A stretch of 64,000 nt of DNA from positions 372,001-436,000 of the forward strand of contig WSYJ01000009.1 in the NCBI GenBank assembly GCA_020186115.1. The letters run 5' to 3'. The notes below the pieces were generated by a model. It had not been told where the DNA came from. It saw only the letters and a program-made list of their open reading frames with translations, and did not search any database. Below, in pieces: positions 52,010 through 62,345 of this stretch. A program made the position numbers and the translations under genes. The stretch comes from Histomonas meleagridis (lineage: Eukaryota > Parabasalia > Tritrichomonadida > Dientamoebidae). Position 1 is the stretch's first letter, and each line of letters starts with the position of its first letter.

Positions 52010-55000
52010 AATAACAAATAAATATTAAACGCATAATGCATAAAATATTGAATTATTATTAATATGAATAATAAATAAAAGCGTATACATAAAAAGAAAA
52101 TTAATTTATTGATTTAAGTCGATAATAATCAAATATTATAATCAGCAAAATCAATTAATTCATATAATATTTCATAAATAGCTCAATAAATCAAATATAA
52201 TATATTCTATTTAAATCCAATTAAATTTTATAAAAATAATTTGTTTAAATATATTTGTAATCGAATAAATTATGATTATTGATATCTAGACATCTAGCTT
52301 ATAAAAAAATTAATAATATAATTTCATAATATAGAATGAATGGATTTTAATATATATCAAAAAATATATGAGGGTCAATTTTAATTGACTCACATATCTC
52401 TACATCAAATGAATAAATAATATTTTGAATAATATTATTTTATTATATAAGATGTGTGTATTAATAAACTAGAATTAAAGTTTTTAAACTTTTATTTGAT
52501 AATGAAAAAAAATTTGTTTGAAATTTTGGTGATGACCAAAATTTCATTGAGAAAGTTTGAAAAAAATCATGGTTGAATTTATGTCAATTTTATAATGAGA
52601 TATCTTATCCTCATTTATTTAGAATATAAAATCATGTATGTAGTATTAAATAATCTAGTTAGAGAAAATTATATATGCATAAGAAATTTAAAAATGATTT
52701 GTAAAAAATGCAAAAAAAGTGGATTTATCATACTTATTCCAGTATACTAATGAAATGGACGACAGTAACTTAATTGAGTCATTTACATAGATCTTCCCAA
52801 AATATTCATATGTAAGTACAAAAAACATATTATTTAAATATTAGGCAATACATAAAATATATTTAAAAGTTTTCAAGTATGCTTTGTACTATATGGAATA
52901 TGTTCGAAAGCTGATCCCATATAAATTAACTGTTGTTAGAAGAAATGAAATGATACAACATTCAAATGAATTTTTGAGAAATATTGCTGAAAGTTAGAAA
53001 GAGGTTTTTTATTTATATTATACCAAATAAAAGTCTAATGTTATATTTAAAGGATGAAAGTTATAAAATTATGTTGTCAACTAATAAAGTTCTCATCCGT
53101 AACTCAATGTTAATTTTATATAACAATTTATGTTTGCAACTCTACTTGATGAAAATATCCCTTTTATTTCACATTATAACTGCAGTTATTTCACTTGTTT
53201 GAGTAAATAGTCATAAATTATTAGAAAATATAATCATTTAAGAGAATTTCTTATACAAAAATCGATACATTAACTTTAAGGTGTTTTATATAAATTCAAT
53301 TATATTATGATAAAATAAGATATTTATATATTCATAAAATCGAAATATATATTATTGATATATGAATAGGGGGTAAATATAAATTGATCTAAATACCCTA
53401 ATTTCTGGTTAGTAAGAAAAAAGTTTTAAAATATTATCTGATTATGTAGAATATGTATATTAACATTTAATGCATCAGCATATTATAGTTTTATTTATAT
53501 ATAATTTATTTTTCTTGCCCAAAAAAATTGGGTTATTATTCGGCAAAGCTTACAATAAAAACAAGCCTCATAATATATTGTAAATTACATAGTCAATATG
53601 TTTACGAATGTAAATATTCATATTCTTATGTTATTTATGGTGTTCAAATGTGTTTTCATATGTTATTTGATATTCTTATGAAATATATATGTTTTCCTGT
53701 TCATTTGCTTTTTTTCTATTATAAACTTATAATAATGTATAATGTATATTATAATTAATATATGTGTGGTACTAGTGTGCATTGTGTGTGTATCGGTATG
53801 AACCATCATATTTTTTAACTCCTGTTTTCTTATTATTTTGTTAATAAAAAATTAAATTTCTGGCGATATATTATCAAAGAAATATTGTTCATTATAAATA
53901 TGTGCCTTAATGAATATATTATGATATAAAAAGGATTTTTTATCAAATAGCATTATCAGCGTAAATTGTTATATAGAATTGACATTGAACGATGAATAGG
54001 TTCTTTATTAGTTAATAAATGTAATAATCATCACTTTCATATCTTAAATAGAACAGATGGTTCCCATTCATTATTATATAAATAAAAACCTTCTTATGAA
54101 TCTTTATATGTATTTCTCAAAATTCATTTGAATGATGTACCATTTCATTATACCTAACTACCGTTATTTTATATGGGGTTTACTTTCGAACATATTTTAT
54201 TTAATACACAGCATACATAAAAATATCCAAAATTATTTAATGTGTCGTCTTATATTACCCTAATATATTTTTGGGATTAGATAATCAATATTTAGAAAAG
54301 ATCTTTGTAACTAGCTAAATCAAGTTACTATAGTGCATTTTATGAGTTTATTTGTATAGGCATGATAAATCCACTTTTTTTGAATTTTTTACAAATCATC
54401 TTTGAAATTCTTATACATACATTATTTTTTCTAATTAGATTCTTCGATATTTCATATACGATTTTATTTTTTTTTATATATGATGAAGAGATATTTAATT
54501 ACGAAGTTTTGGACGAATTAGACCATTATTTTTTCGGACTTTTTTAAAGTGATTTAGGGAACTACGAAAATTTCTAACGAACTTTTATCATCATCAGAAA
54601 GGAGTTAAAGAACTTTGTTCATATTATCTTAGTGCACACATATTATATTTAAATATGATATTATTTAAAAAAAATTTTTATTGAATAGAAGTCGAGATAA
54701 AAGGAGCATTCTTTTTTTACCCCCATCCCCCTCCCCATATATTTTTATTTCAAATAATGATTAATGAAATTTTTGGGTAATTTTTACTTTATTTGCAATG
54801 AATTGATCAAGAAATATGTTTATTTATTGCTCATTTATTATGCATGAATTGGTCATATCGTTGACCATCGGCGCACCGACGATAATAAACCATACAAAAG
54901 TGATATATGTCACTTTTAAAAATGAAAAAAAAATTTATCTTGACTTATCATGAATATTATTTCATATTTATATTAATTAATATTCTCAATTATGTGCATA

Positions 55001-55204
55001 TATTATGTATTTTTAATGACTAGTTCTTATATCTTCCCAGTATACCTATGACCGAATTTTGGAAACGAATTTAATATATATTATTATAAATATTGAGTTC
55101 AATAAATATATTATATCTGAGAATGTTGCGTGTCAGTGCATATTTGTCATATTAAAATTGAAAATATCGAATAATTTAAAATTATTTAAAAAATACGATG
55201 GCAA
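52010..55204. other. AT-rich interior of the inverted-repeat element, right part
   Basis: About 3.2 kb with only short Tyr/Phe/Ile-rich open stretches typical of AT-rich DNA (for example 52984-53202 and 53528-53758), not called as genes. A C-rich patch CCCCCATCCCCCTCCCC at about 54720 stands out. Confidence 0.45.
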
Positions 55205-55410
55205 TTTATAAATTCTCAGAAATTTGAATGTCAAAAAATGTGGAACATAGAAATCGAATTTGATAAGGAATTCCTTGTGAGAAATTTTCTCACAAAAACA
55301 TTTTGAATAAGAATTTTTCAATGCTATTCAAAAAATCACGCATAATTGAAAGGCATTTCCACTTTTTGAGAGGAAGGTATTCAAATTTTCCCATTAGGTT
55401 GGAGAGTACC
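55205..55410 (-). repeat. Right terminal inverted repeat
   Basis: Reverse complement of 47939-48125. Its outer end supplies the last eight or nine codons and stop of the truncated partner gene. Confidence 0.88.
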
Positions 55411-56662
55411 GTAATTATTATACATATCGCATAGTTCACCAATCTCTAATTCTCCGTCAGGAACTGAATTAAGAAATGAATCGAAACTTAATTCAATACT
55501 CTGACCTTTTGTTTTTACTTCTTGTTTCTCTTCTGTATTAATTCCTAATTTCTCCATTAACGTTTGAATATAATCGGAAAATCTACTTTCTAATACTTCC
55601 GGTAAATCTCTAATTAAAATTTGATTTATATCTCTTACGATTGACTGAGCATATACTTTTATTGCAGTTGAATTTTCAAATGTTATTGAACTTTTAGCTA
55701 TTGAACCGATGGAGTTTTTCATGAAATTATAAATTGTCATAAAATGATCGCAAATGAATTTTTCAAATGATTTCTTCAAATAGTGTTCAATTGTTAGATA
55801 CTCTTCCGTTTCATTAAATTGTATTTTTGCGATCAGAAATTGTAATCTATTAATCAAAGTTTGATTGTGTTCGGTAAACGCTTTAATTACTTTTTGTGAT
55901 GACTTAGTATCAAATACGTTTCTTATAGTTTTTTCATATTTATTTCGACTTATTTCATCAAAAGCATTTTTATACATATCGTAATACTCGTCCAACAATT
56001 CCGTATAATTCTTATTGACACATTCATGTACAATTTCATTAAGATTTCTTATAACATCTTTATTTGAATGAGGAATCGACAAAAACTCAATCAATCTTTT
56101 TCTTTCTTCTTCTTGCTCTCTCTGTAAACATTTTTCTTTCCATTCAACCAATGTCAATTTTTGTTCATGAACTAAGCGGTCGTAAACGACAATTTGTTCT
56201 TGAAGTTCTTGTTCCATTTCTTTGTAAATGTGATTTTTCGCGATAATATTTATTTATTAATCTATCTTCAATTATTTCTGGAAGGTTCTTCTGCATGTTC
56301 TTCAAATTTTCAATATCTTCTAAATCATCTTTATCCAATTCATATTTTCCGATAATAGCTTCGTACTGTTTTAATTTCTTTTCGATTTTATGGTCTAAAG
56401 TATCGTACTGTTCATCAAAATTTTCATTAACGTAAGTATCAATTGCTTCTTTATCAAAGAGTTTTAATTTCTCTTCACTGTGTTTAATGACGCTTTCGAA
56501 ATGCTCTATGTTCCATAAAAGAGAATTATAATAATTTGATTGTGGTTTAAAAACTTCAATCGGACAATCATTCACCGAGCATTTCATTAAACTTTTGCCG
56601 TAATTGTAAACGTAATTTTCAAGAGTTGTTGTTGCAGTAAGTGAAACTAACTTATCACTCAT
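55381..56662 (-). pseudogene. Partner gene of the Rep element: Glu/Lys-rich helical protein of unknown family
   Basis: Starts at ATG 56662 (MSDKLVSLTATTTLENYVYN). The frame breaks at a T5 run near 56234, after which the second frame (MEQELQEQIVVYDRL at 56217) continues to 55381. The total is about 430 codons of acidic, partly coiled-coil helix (NIEHFESVIKHSEEKLKLFD; LTLVEWKEKCLQREQEEERK). The end is supplied by the inverted-repeat element. Across the element, after 47939, the same frame continues for eight to ten codons to a stop at 47911, inside the Rep element, so the gene was convergent with Rep. It lacks the basic N-terminus of CRESS capsids, and its role is unknown. Confidence 0.6.
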
Positions 56663-57772
56663 TTATATACAAATAAAAAAATTAAATTTAAAATAAAACT
56701 AACTTTATTTTTTCTGAGCAAACAAGCGTTTCCTGAACTACAACATTAATAAACAGCATAAAATGCAACATTCAACATAGAAATAAGCCTTTTCCGTTAG
56801 CTTATAGTCATTAACTCCCGTAAACTTGCAAAATTCACGTCAAATCATCAAGTTAGAATTCAACCTCAAAAATATATAGACTTTTACGAAAAGGCTTTCT
56901 CGAATTTTTTTTGTTAGGTTAGTTAGTTAGTTAGTTTGTCATTAAGCTCCAAACACTAAAATCCACATAGGATTAACAACAAAACACTAAAATCCACATA
57001 GGATTAACAACAACTCAGCCGGATTCATGCCTCACACATTTAAAAAATAAATGTTATCATGAATTTAAATATATTTAATTACTTTCAATCAAAACCAACC
57101 GATTTATGATAATTCAATCGATTTTAGCCGTTCATCCTTTAGTTTATGTAGCGCGAGTGGGAGCGAGTGCGTAGCACGAAGCTCACATAGCGCTGTGTGT
57201 GTGTGTGTGAATAACCATTAATAATATTTACAAACAAACGATTTATATTAACATTATACTTTTTTTGATCTATTTTTACAAATTCTTTTTTACAAATCCA
57301 TTACATTGTTAATTTTGCTAAACATTTGATTTAAATAATATATATTGGAAATAAATAATATATAAAACACAAAAAATTTGTTTATAAACCAATTTTATAG
57401 GAAGATATATTTTTTTTTAATTTTAAGTGTCAAATCTCTATATAAGAGTTTTTGTTATATAAAGATTTAATAATATCCTTTGCTATTATTCTTAATCTCT
57501 GTCAAATACTTATATCGAATTATGAGAATAAGATTAAGAGAAAATTTGTTTGATCTAATTTCAGACGACCGTTTAGAGAATAGGACACATTATATATAAA
57601 ATAATAATAACTTTTTTCGATTGGGTTGTGTAAAAGTGGCTTTCGTTCACATATGTGCAATAAGGCCTTCAAAAACTAATATTTAGACAATGTCTTGTAA
57701 TATTTAATTTAGTTTTGTGTCTCGTTTTTTTCATATACAAGTAATGACCATTGTTATTTTATTTTCATACTA
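56663..57772. other. Right flank of the Rep element and upstream of the BspA-like gene
   Basis: About 1.1 kb without a supported gene. Contains a TTAG run near 56918-56938, the 31-bp duplication, a GC-richer imperfect inverted repeat (AGCGCGAGTGGGAGC ... GCTCACATAGCGCT, about 57150-57194) followed by (GT)7-8, and ACCGTTTAGAG at about 57570. The right border of the Rep element must lie here but I could not fix it. Confidence 0.4.
56951..57011. repeat. 31-bp tandem duplication
   Basis: Two adjacent copies of ACACTAAAATCCACATAGG plus flanks, starting at 56951 and 56982. Confidence 0.85.
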
Positions 57773-58876
57773 ATGAGAATGATTTCTTTCATGTTTTATA
57801 TTTTTACAATTCAAGCATTTGAAATATTTGATAATAAAACAAAAACACTTACATTAAAAACACAAGGAGATTTTGAAAGTGCAAAAAAATATGAAAAAGA
57901 AACTTTATTTTTAATTATAGAAAGTGGAATTACTACAATACCAAATGATGCATTTAAAGCTTGGCGTAATCTAGCATCTGTTAAAATTGGTAACTCAGTA
58001 ACTGTGATTGGCAAGCAAGCATTTTGTTATTGTACAAGTTTATCAAATGTTACTTTTGGTGAAAATGTTACCACAATTTCAGAGAATGGATTTGATAGTT
58101 GTACTAAATTATCCAAAGTTATTTTTAATGAAAATTTAATTGAAATCAGTCGGAACTCATTTTATCAATGTTCAGCACTAAAAAGTATTAATTTATCAAA
58201 TTCTGTAACTACTATTGGCCCGTTTGCATTTTCTTATTGTGATAGGCTTTCACGCATTATTTTGGGAGAAAATTTAACTATAATTAAAAATTATGCATTT
58301 TTTCTCTGCAATGATTTATCAGAGGTTGTTTTTAATGAAAAATTGACCGAAATTTGGGAACATTCATTTGCTTATTGTATTTCGCTTGAAAGAATTAAAT
58401 TACCAAATTCACTTTCTTCAATTAAAAACCTTTGTTTCTATCAATGTGGATCTCTAAATTGTGTTTATTATTATGGTCACTCAGAACCTAAAGTTAGTGA
58501 TAATGCATTTGATAATTGTCCTGTCAAATGTGTGATGACATTGGATTCATATAATTCAACAAAATTTGGTAAATTTAATGTATCAAAAGGAACAACAATC
58601 GAAAATTGTAATCCATGGCCAACACATACATTTACACAATCAAACTCTTTTACACAATCGAATACATTTACACAATCAAATTCATTTACACAATCGAATG
58701 TGTTTACAACAGCAAATACATCTTCTGTAACATATACAAATTCTAATATATATTCTAATTCAATCACGAATTCAAATATTACATCAAATTCATTTCCATT
58801 AAGATCTACTTCAAAAACTGTTACACTTGCTTTTGGTGCAAGTATTATTTCTTTATTATTCTTAATTTTATTTTAA
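57773..58876 (+). CDS. BspA-like leucine-rich-repeat surface protein
   Basis: Encodes 367 residues from ATG 57773. A signal peptide (MISFMFYIFTIQAF) is followed by about seven TpLRR/BspA repeats of 23 residues with the pattern AFxxCxxLxxVxxxxNxTxI (QAFCYCTSLSNVTFGENVTT; NSFYQCSALKSINLSNSVTT; YAFFLCNDLSEVVFNEKLTE). The cap CPVKCVMTLDSYNSTKFGKF is next, then a stalk of FTQSNx units, and a hydrophobic C-terminus (LAFGASIISLLFLILF) that ends the protein without a cytoplasmic tail, so a GPI-like or tail anchor is possible. In trichomonads this large family is thought to bind host or bacterial surfaces. Confidence 0.9.
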   Translation: MRMISFMFYIFTIQAFEIFDNKTKTLTLKTQGDFESAKKYEKETLFLIIESGITTIPNDAFKAWRNLASVKIGNSVTVIGKQAFCYCTSLSNVTFGENVTTISENGFDSCTKLSKVIFNENLIEISRNSFYQCSALKSINLSNSVTTIGPFAFSYCDRLSRIILGENLTIIKNYAFFLCNDLSEVVFNEKLTEIWEHSFAYCISLERIKLPNSLSSIKNLCFYQCGSLNCVYYYGHSEPKVSDNAFDNCPVKCVMTLDSYNSTKFGKFNVSKGTTIENCNPWPTHTFTQSNSFTQSNTFTQSNSFTQSNVFTTANTSSVTYTNSNIYSNSITNSNITSNSFPLRSTSKTVTLAFGASIISLLFLILF

Positions 58877-59447
58877 TAATCATTCATAATATTTTTAGAT
58901 ATACTAAAACATAAATAATATTTTTTAGATCTAAAACATAAATAAAGGGAAGTATTACTTAAATCTTTTTAAAAATTATTAATATAAGTTTTGTGTGGGT
59001 TAAGAAGAAAAAAAATCAATGATATAAATTTTATATACCCTGTTTCGGTTGAATATCACTGTTATAATTTGCCAATGGTGAGTTCGACAGACGTATTTTT
59101 TGCTAATGAGGATCGAGCTATTTATCAATTATGGAAATTAGTATTGCAACAAAATTATTTATTTTTTCTTTGCTAATATTGTTTTTGTTTTAAATATCAT
59201 TTTTGTTTTTAAATTCTTATAACAATAACAGCAGTCAATATCATTTCTATAACATAAATGGAATTACATAAATCTTTTTTAAAATTTATGAAATTATCTT
59301 TTTATTGAGAAAATTTAATTATCTCTTTATACAATCAGGAATATTTTATTGTTCCAGAATTAAATAATGTTCATATCTTTAAATTTTTTTTTTAAATTCA
59401 ATTTTTTTAATATCAATATGCACTGTTGCACTTCTGATATTATTAAT
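58877..59447. other. Intergenic region
   Basis: AT-rich, no gene recognised. Confidence 0.4.
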
Positions 59448-59842
59448 TCTAATAATGATAATATTGTTGACCAAGTTCTTAAGCTCACCAATGGTAATAG
59501 ATTGTAAAGGTTATCATTGCTGGTAGTAATTGTGATCAATTTGCTGAAGCTGCTAAAATGGTTAAAATTGGATGAGTAATTGGAACTGTTAATTACCTTG
59601 GCAAAGGGAACAATGTTAAGATTCCACGTCTTGAGTGGGGCGTTGGAATGAGCTATAAGCACATTCATGGTGCTTTAACTTTTGTGAATAGCTTTAGAAA
59701 TGGAGAAATTACTTCAACAAAATTTATAACTCATCGCTTTCATGAAATTGAAAAGGTTGAAGATGCTTTGATGCTTATAAAGGATAAACCAGCTGAATTA
59801 ATTAAGCTAGTCGTTGAAATTACATACGATGACTATAAATAA
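59448..59842 (+). pseudogene. Zinc-type NADP-dependent alcohol dehydrogenase, 3' fragment
   Basis: Reads NNDNIVDQVLKLTNG, then after a frame change VIIAGSNCDQFAEAAKMVKIG, an in-frame TGA, and IGTVNYLGKGNNVKIPRLEW followed by GVGMSYKHIHG. The end is LITH-like FITHRFHEIEKVEDALMLIK and KPAELIKLVVEI. These are the C-terminal words of the medium-chain NADP-dependent (isopropanol-type) ADH of anaerobes, also known in trichomonads. The N-terminal catalytic zinc domain is missing. Confidence 0.8.
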
Positions 59843-60159
59843 AAAAAGCTAATTTCAATTGTATTTATTTTTTCATCAAATATTTGGAAATTTGTGGAAC
59901 ATATATCAATATTTTGCATAACAACAAAAAAATTTTATTTTACTATTTTTATTAGTAAAATTACACTTTGTTTAATTACTACAAAAAATTCGACACATCA
60001 TTTAAATACAGATCAATGAAAAATATTGTATATAATTGCTAAAATTGCTTATGAAACAATAAATTTAAAACAAAATTGTTTATATGCTTAATTGAAGAAA
60101 AAAAGCACATTGATTTAATATTTTACTTTACAAAAAAGGTTTTATCACAAAAGAAAATT
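59843..60159. other. Intergenic region
   Basis: AT-rich; nothing recognisable. Confidence 0.4.
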
Positions 60160-60393
60160 TCATAAAATTATATATATAATATTTAATAAAAATGATTTCA
60201 TCATCAAAATCTTTAACCCCTTTTGTTTGAATGTTTTTCCACATATTTTTACCAAGAATTTAACAAATTTTTTATCTCTGAATTTCAGTGCTTCTTTATA
60301 AGCATATATAGGTACATAGCTTTCATACCATACGTAAATATGTTCACCTTTTTCCAGAAGGTACTTTGTCATTGTTAAATCTGTATGTAATAT

Positions 60394-60401
60394 TGGAAAT
60401 G
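60394..60401. repeat. 8-bp target-site duplication, left copy
   Basis: TGGAAATG, identical to 61551-61558. Eight bp is the size made by IS1595/Merlin transposases. Confidence 0.85.
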
Positions 60402-60508
60402 GGCTCTGATGCAAAACGCCCTCCATTTTGCGGTTTTTGAACGATAGGAAATTTGAGGAAAAATAGAAATGCCACATTAGGGCACCCCATCCATCATCCT
60501 GACGGCCG

Positions 60509-60563
60509 GTTTCGATCGTTATCCATTGAAAAACGAAGTTTTTCAATGGATAACGATCGAAAC
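60509..60563. other. Perfect hairpin, 26-bp arms and 3-base loop
   Basis: Arms 60509-60534 and 60538-60563 pair without mismatch, and the loop is GAA. Each arm holds GATCGTTATCCATTG, thus a TAACGATC Myb-type word in inverted pairs. It lies between the left terminal repeat and the transposase start. It may be a promoter site, or a snap-back insertion. Confidence 0.85.
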
Positions 60564-60750
60564 TACTCGCACCTTCGGTGCTCGCATTTGATACATATTA
60601 ATATATATATTTTGACAGACAAAATATTTGACATAACGATAATATTTAAGTTATTAAATAAAATATATAAGATTTATTATAACGGTTATCGATAAAAATT
60701 TATCCATATTTTTTGTTTGTAAAGTAGTCAAAAAGTCGATCATTTTTTTA

Positions 60751-61340
60751 TTGATGCAATTGCAATTCGAAACCATTAAGAAAGTGTTAAAATTAAATGA
60801 CAAAAGCTTCATCAAATGGGCCTCTGAGCAGGGAATCATTCCTGATATCCACCAAATTCAAATATGTCCGAAATGTCAATCGTTAATGAAAGTTTATTTC
60901 TCACCAAGTTACCCTGATGGTGCTGCATATAGATGCTGCTCAAGTAAATGCAGAAATTCAAAATCAATCAGATTAGATTCATGGGTATCACAATCAAAAC
61001 TTTCATTAAGGGGATTTGTTCACATTCTAGCATGTTGGGTAGAAGGTTTTGATATAAGAACTACATCTAAAATTACAGGTGTATGTGAACGATCAGTAAT
61101 AACATGGTTTCAAACTTTTCGATCTATTGCAAAAAAAGAATATCGAAAAGATATAGCTCAGAATTTACTTGGTATCAAAAAATAGAAGGTACATGGGATC
61201 TAATAAAAGGATACCTCATAAAAAATGGATTTAGAGATGAAAATTATCTCGAATCATATATCCATGAATGGTGCTTTCGAAGAAATATAGGAAATACATT
61301 TGAAAAATGCTGGAAAGCAATAATTGGTGAAATTTCTTAA
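60751..61340 (+). pseudogene. Merlin/IS1595-type transposase with catalytic centre deleted
   Basis: The N-terminal 144-codon part begins near MQLQFETIKKVLKLN and has the zinc ribbon (CPKCQSLMKVYF, YRCCSSKCRNSKSI) and helix-turn-helix region (IRTTSKITGVCERSVITWF). After a stop at 61185 the sequence continues in another frame with GTWDLIKGYLIKNGFRDENY and then LESYIHEWCFRRN, the C-terminal Glu-containing helix. The whole block with the two catalytic Asp residues is absent, so the enzyme cannot work. Confidence 0.88.
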
Positions 61341-61550
61341 TAAACTGATCATAATTTAAAATATCTTTATTAGAAAAATGATTTCGAAGTGTATCAGACC
61401 CCCCCAATAAGATATTTTGCCATTATTCACTTTTTGAAATGACTTTGATCTCCTTATCAAAAGTCGAATATTTTTATTGCCATTTTTTTTTCCTTTCAAA
61501 TTTCCTATCGTTCAAAAACCGCAAAATGGAGGGCGTTTTGCATCCTAACC

Positions 61551-61558
61551 TGGAAATG
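61551..61558. repeat. 8-bp target-site duplication, right copy
   Basis: TGGAAATG; see the left copy at 60394. Confidence 0.85.
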
Positions 61559-61939
61559 TAATAGAATTCCTATTCAAACCATCACTTATAGCACAATCAT
61601 CAATGTTTAAATTTAAATGTTCTATACAATACCTCAAACAAACCAATGAGCCTTTTCGTGCTGCTACTGCATGCTCAGGGTTAAGAAACATTTTTTCATA
61701 ATTTTCAGCAGTTATTCTTTTTATTAATAAAAAATCGGCAAATTAGCCTTCGTAAATCATCCGCTGTGTACACAGCCACATTTATATATGACAATAGTTC
61801 ACCGAAGTTTTCTTTTAGAAACAATTTAAACATATCGATATGGTCATATGTTAATGGTGTTGATGCATAATATTCGAGAACAAGCTTTAAGCCCAATAGT
61901 TCGGCAATTTTAAAATTTATCATAATAATTTGATATTTT

Positions 61940-62345
61940 AAAACAATACATCGAAATCATTTAGATTATTTAATACAGCACTTATGAAAGCATCTTCAAA
62001 TGGTCATACAGAAATCGTTAAATTACTTCTTGAGCAAGAAGGAATTGATATTAATGCTAAAGATATTTATTTGTTTTATTTGGGATTTATTTTAATAATT
62101 TTGGATTTCAAAATAATATTTAGAAATTATTTTAATTATTTCAAACAGCACTTATTAGAGCATCTGAAAATGGTCACATAGAAACAGTTAAATTACTTCT
62201 TGAACAAAAAGAGATCAATATTAATGATAAGGATATTTATTTGTTTTATTTAAAATTTATTTTAATAATTTTGGATTTCAAAATAATGTTTGGAAATTAT
62301 TTAAATTATTTAAGACAGCACTTATGATAGCAACAAAAGAAAAAA
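61940..62345 (+). repeat. Orphan ankyrin modules, 170-bp family
   Basis: Two full modules (SNGHTEIVKLLLEQEGIDIN and ENGHIETVKLLLEQKEININ), exactly 170 bp apart (62044 and 62214), and the first third of another that breaks off at an A-rich patch near 62340. No DUF3447 head lies nearby. Linkers are the same as in the 31-33 kb array, on the opposite strand. Confidence 0.8.

Larger units (their letters stand above)
47939..55410. mobile_element. 7.46-kb element with ~190-bp terminal inverted repeats
   Basis: The left end GGTACTCTCCAACCTAATGG (47939) is the exact reverse complement of the right end (to 55410). The match stays perfect for about 100 bp and continues with small gaps to about 48125 and 55205. 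The flanking GTAC/TA could be a 2- or 4-bp target duplication or part of the repeat. It splits the partner gene of Rep. The interior is very AT-rich and nearly without genes; only a broken IS1595/Merlin-type transposase is seen, and the lack of an 8-bp target duplication argues that this enzyme did not move the whole element. Confidence 0.85.
60402..61550. mobile_element. Merlin-type (IS1595-related) DNA transposon, 1149 bp, internally deleted
   Basis: Terminal inverted repeats of about 55-60 bp (GATGCAAAACGCCCTCCATT and following at 60408; mirror copy ending at 61550), each flanked by TGGAAATG. It carries a transposase gene that lacks the central catalytic part. Both ends and the duplication are well preserved, so insertion is probably recent. 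It is likely movable only by a transposase made elsewhere. Confidence 0.92.
60160..61923 (-). pseudogene. Ankyrin-like gene split by a Merlin-type element
   Basis: On the minus strand a frame from 61923 (MINFKIAELLGLKLVLEYY) shifts at a T-run near 61740, continues with EHAVAARKGSLVCLRYCIEH up to 61551, and resumes in the same frame at 60401 (ILHTDLTMTKYLLEKGEHIY) to a stop at 60160. The pieces have the helix pattern of ankyrin-like repeats in trichomonad proteins. The element between 60402 and 61550, plus one copy of the 8-bp duplication, can be removed without changing frame. The frameshift at 61740 shows that the gene is dead apart from the insertion. Confidence 0.65.

Noticed and set aside
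52984-53758. Hydrophobic small ORFs inside the inverted-repeat element
   Set aside because: Tyr/Ile/Leu-rich readings of AT-rich DNA without recognisable domains or consistent start context.
47939-55410. Maverick/Polinton identity for the inverted-repeat element
   Set aside because: No polymerase B, integrase, protease or ATPase signal, too short, and no 5-6 bp target duplication or AG-type ends.
55381-56662. Partner gene as a CRESS capsid protein
   Set aside because: It is acidic and coiled-coil-rich without a basic N-terminus or jelly-roll-like strand pattern; left as unknown.
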